NCBI GenBank assembly: GCA_017420825.1
Contig: JAFQNU010000236.1
Coordinates: forward strand, 1 to 5,947
DNA: 5,947 bases
Origin: Clostridia bacterium
Lineage (GTDB): Bacteria > Bacillota > Clostridia > UBA1381
Direction: 5' to 3'
Shown here piece by piece: positions 5,722-5,947 of this stretch (position 1 is its first letter; the number at the start of each line of letters is the position of its first letter). The notes under the pieces were generated by a model. The model was not told the DNA's origin. It saw only the letters and a program-made list of their open reading frames with translations, and made no database searches. Position numbers and translations under genes: made by a program.

Positions 5722-5947
5722 ATTTCGTAATCATCAACAGCGGTTTTCTTGAATTGCATTGGTGTTATACCAAGTTGTTTCTTAAAAAAAATATTAAAAT
5801 AAGACTGTGAATTAAATCCGCATGAAAATGCAATTTCTTCCACAGTCTTATTTGTTGTGAGAAGAAGTTTTTTTGCATTTTTAATGCGTATGTCATTGAG
5901 ATATTCAAGAGGTGTCTTTCCTGAAAAGGTTTTAAAAAGACGGTGAA
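5718..5947 (-). CDS. C-terminal part of an AraC-family transcriptional regulator
   Basis: The minus strand encodes 75 residues from the window's right edge to a TAA (TTA at 5718-5720 on the plus strand). The gene starts beyond the window. The visible part begins HRLFKTFSGKTPLEYL and contains the second helix-turn-helix of the AraC DNA-binding domain: TVEEIAFSCGF, NSQSYFNIFFKKQ and then GITPMQFKK, the family signature at the expected distance from the C-terminus. The effector-binding N-terminal domain is not seen. Its position next to a sugar-catabolic cluster makes it the likely regulator of that cluster, probably an activator responding to the substrate or an intermediate. It is convergent with the SDR gene and overlaps it by 4 nt, which leaves no space for a terminator between them. 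The reading frame is intact through a run of eight T on the coding strand. Confidence 0.93.
   Translation of the reverse strand, partial: HRLFKTFSGKTPLEYLNDIRIKNAKKLLLTTNKTVEEIAFSCGFNSQSYFNIFFKKQLGITPMQFKKTAVDDYEI
5797..5853. repeat. 13-bp perfect inverted repeat inside the AraC-family gene
   Basis: AAATAAGACTGTG (5797-5809) is the exact reverse complement of CACAGTCTTATTT (5841-5853), with 31 nt between them. The loop contains a small hairpin, GCAT-GAAA-ATGC (5820-5831), with a GNRA-type tetraloop on the plus strand. On the minus strand the second arm leads straight into a T-rich stretch including eight T (complement of 5784-5791). It lies about 75 nt past the SDR stop, within coding sequence for the helix-turn-helix. 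It may act as a terminator, or it may be a by-product of the coding sequence. Confidence 0.6.

Noticed and set aside
5784..5791. Run of eight A (T on the coding strand) as a frameshift in the AraC-family gene
   Set aside because: The frame through the run gives the expected IFFKKQLGITP segment, so the gene is intact here. Slippage remains possible but nothing shows it.
1..5947. CRISPR arrays, tRNA or rRNA genes, insertion sequences, attachment sites
   Set aside because: No spaced short repeats, RNA gene signatures, transposase sequence or terminal inverted repeats were seen. The only long repeat is the protein module in the first gene.

Overview
The window looks like chromosomal DNA from a low-GC Firmicute, most plausibly an uncultured gut Clostridium-class bacterium. 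The grounds are the AT-rich sequence, strong GGAGGTG-type ribosome binding sites, an intrinsic terminator with a clean T-run, and close packing of carbohydrate genes. This placement is inferred from style and protein families, not from a marker gene.

Positions 1-2034 hold the 3' part of a very large plus-strand gene. Its product is a modular, probably secreted carbohydrate-binding or surface protein made of repeated LamG/concanavalin-like beta-sandwich modules and a different C-terminal domain. A strong intrinsic terminator (2044-2077) closes it off.

Positions 2120-5721 hold a four-gene plus-strand cluster behind its own sigma-A-like promoter: a small UlaG-like metallo-beta-lactamase-fold hydrolase (2184-2861), a GH16 glycoside hydrolase with no signal peptide (2863-3705), an enolase-superfamily sugar-acid dehydratase of the galactonate/gluconate dehydratase type (3771-4931), and an SDR oxidoreductase (4942-5721). 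Spacings are 1, 65 and 10 nt; the 65-nt gap holds a perfect 10-bp hairpin. Positions 5718-5947 hold the C-terminal part of an AraC-family regulator on the minus strand. It converges on the SDR gene and overlaps its stop codon by 4 nt.

Together the genes read as a small sugar-catabolic locus. The GH16 enzyme would cut an imported oligosaccharide. The SDR, lactonase-like hydrolase and dehydratase would then form an oxidative, non-phosphorylating route: sugar to lactone, to aldonate, to 2-keto-3-deoxy-aldonate. The AraC protein would sense the substrate. The substrate is not determined. A 2-keto-3-deoxy sugar-acid kinase or aldolase and a transporter would be needed and are not in the window.
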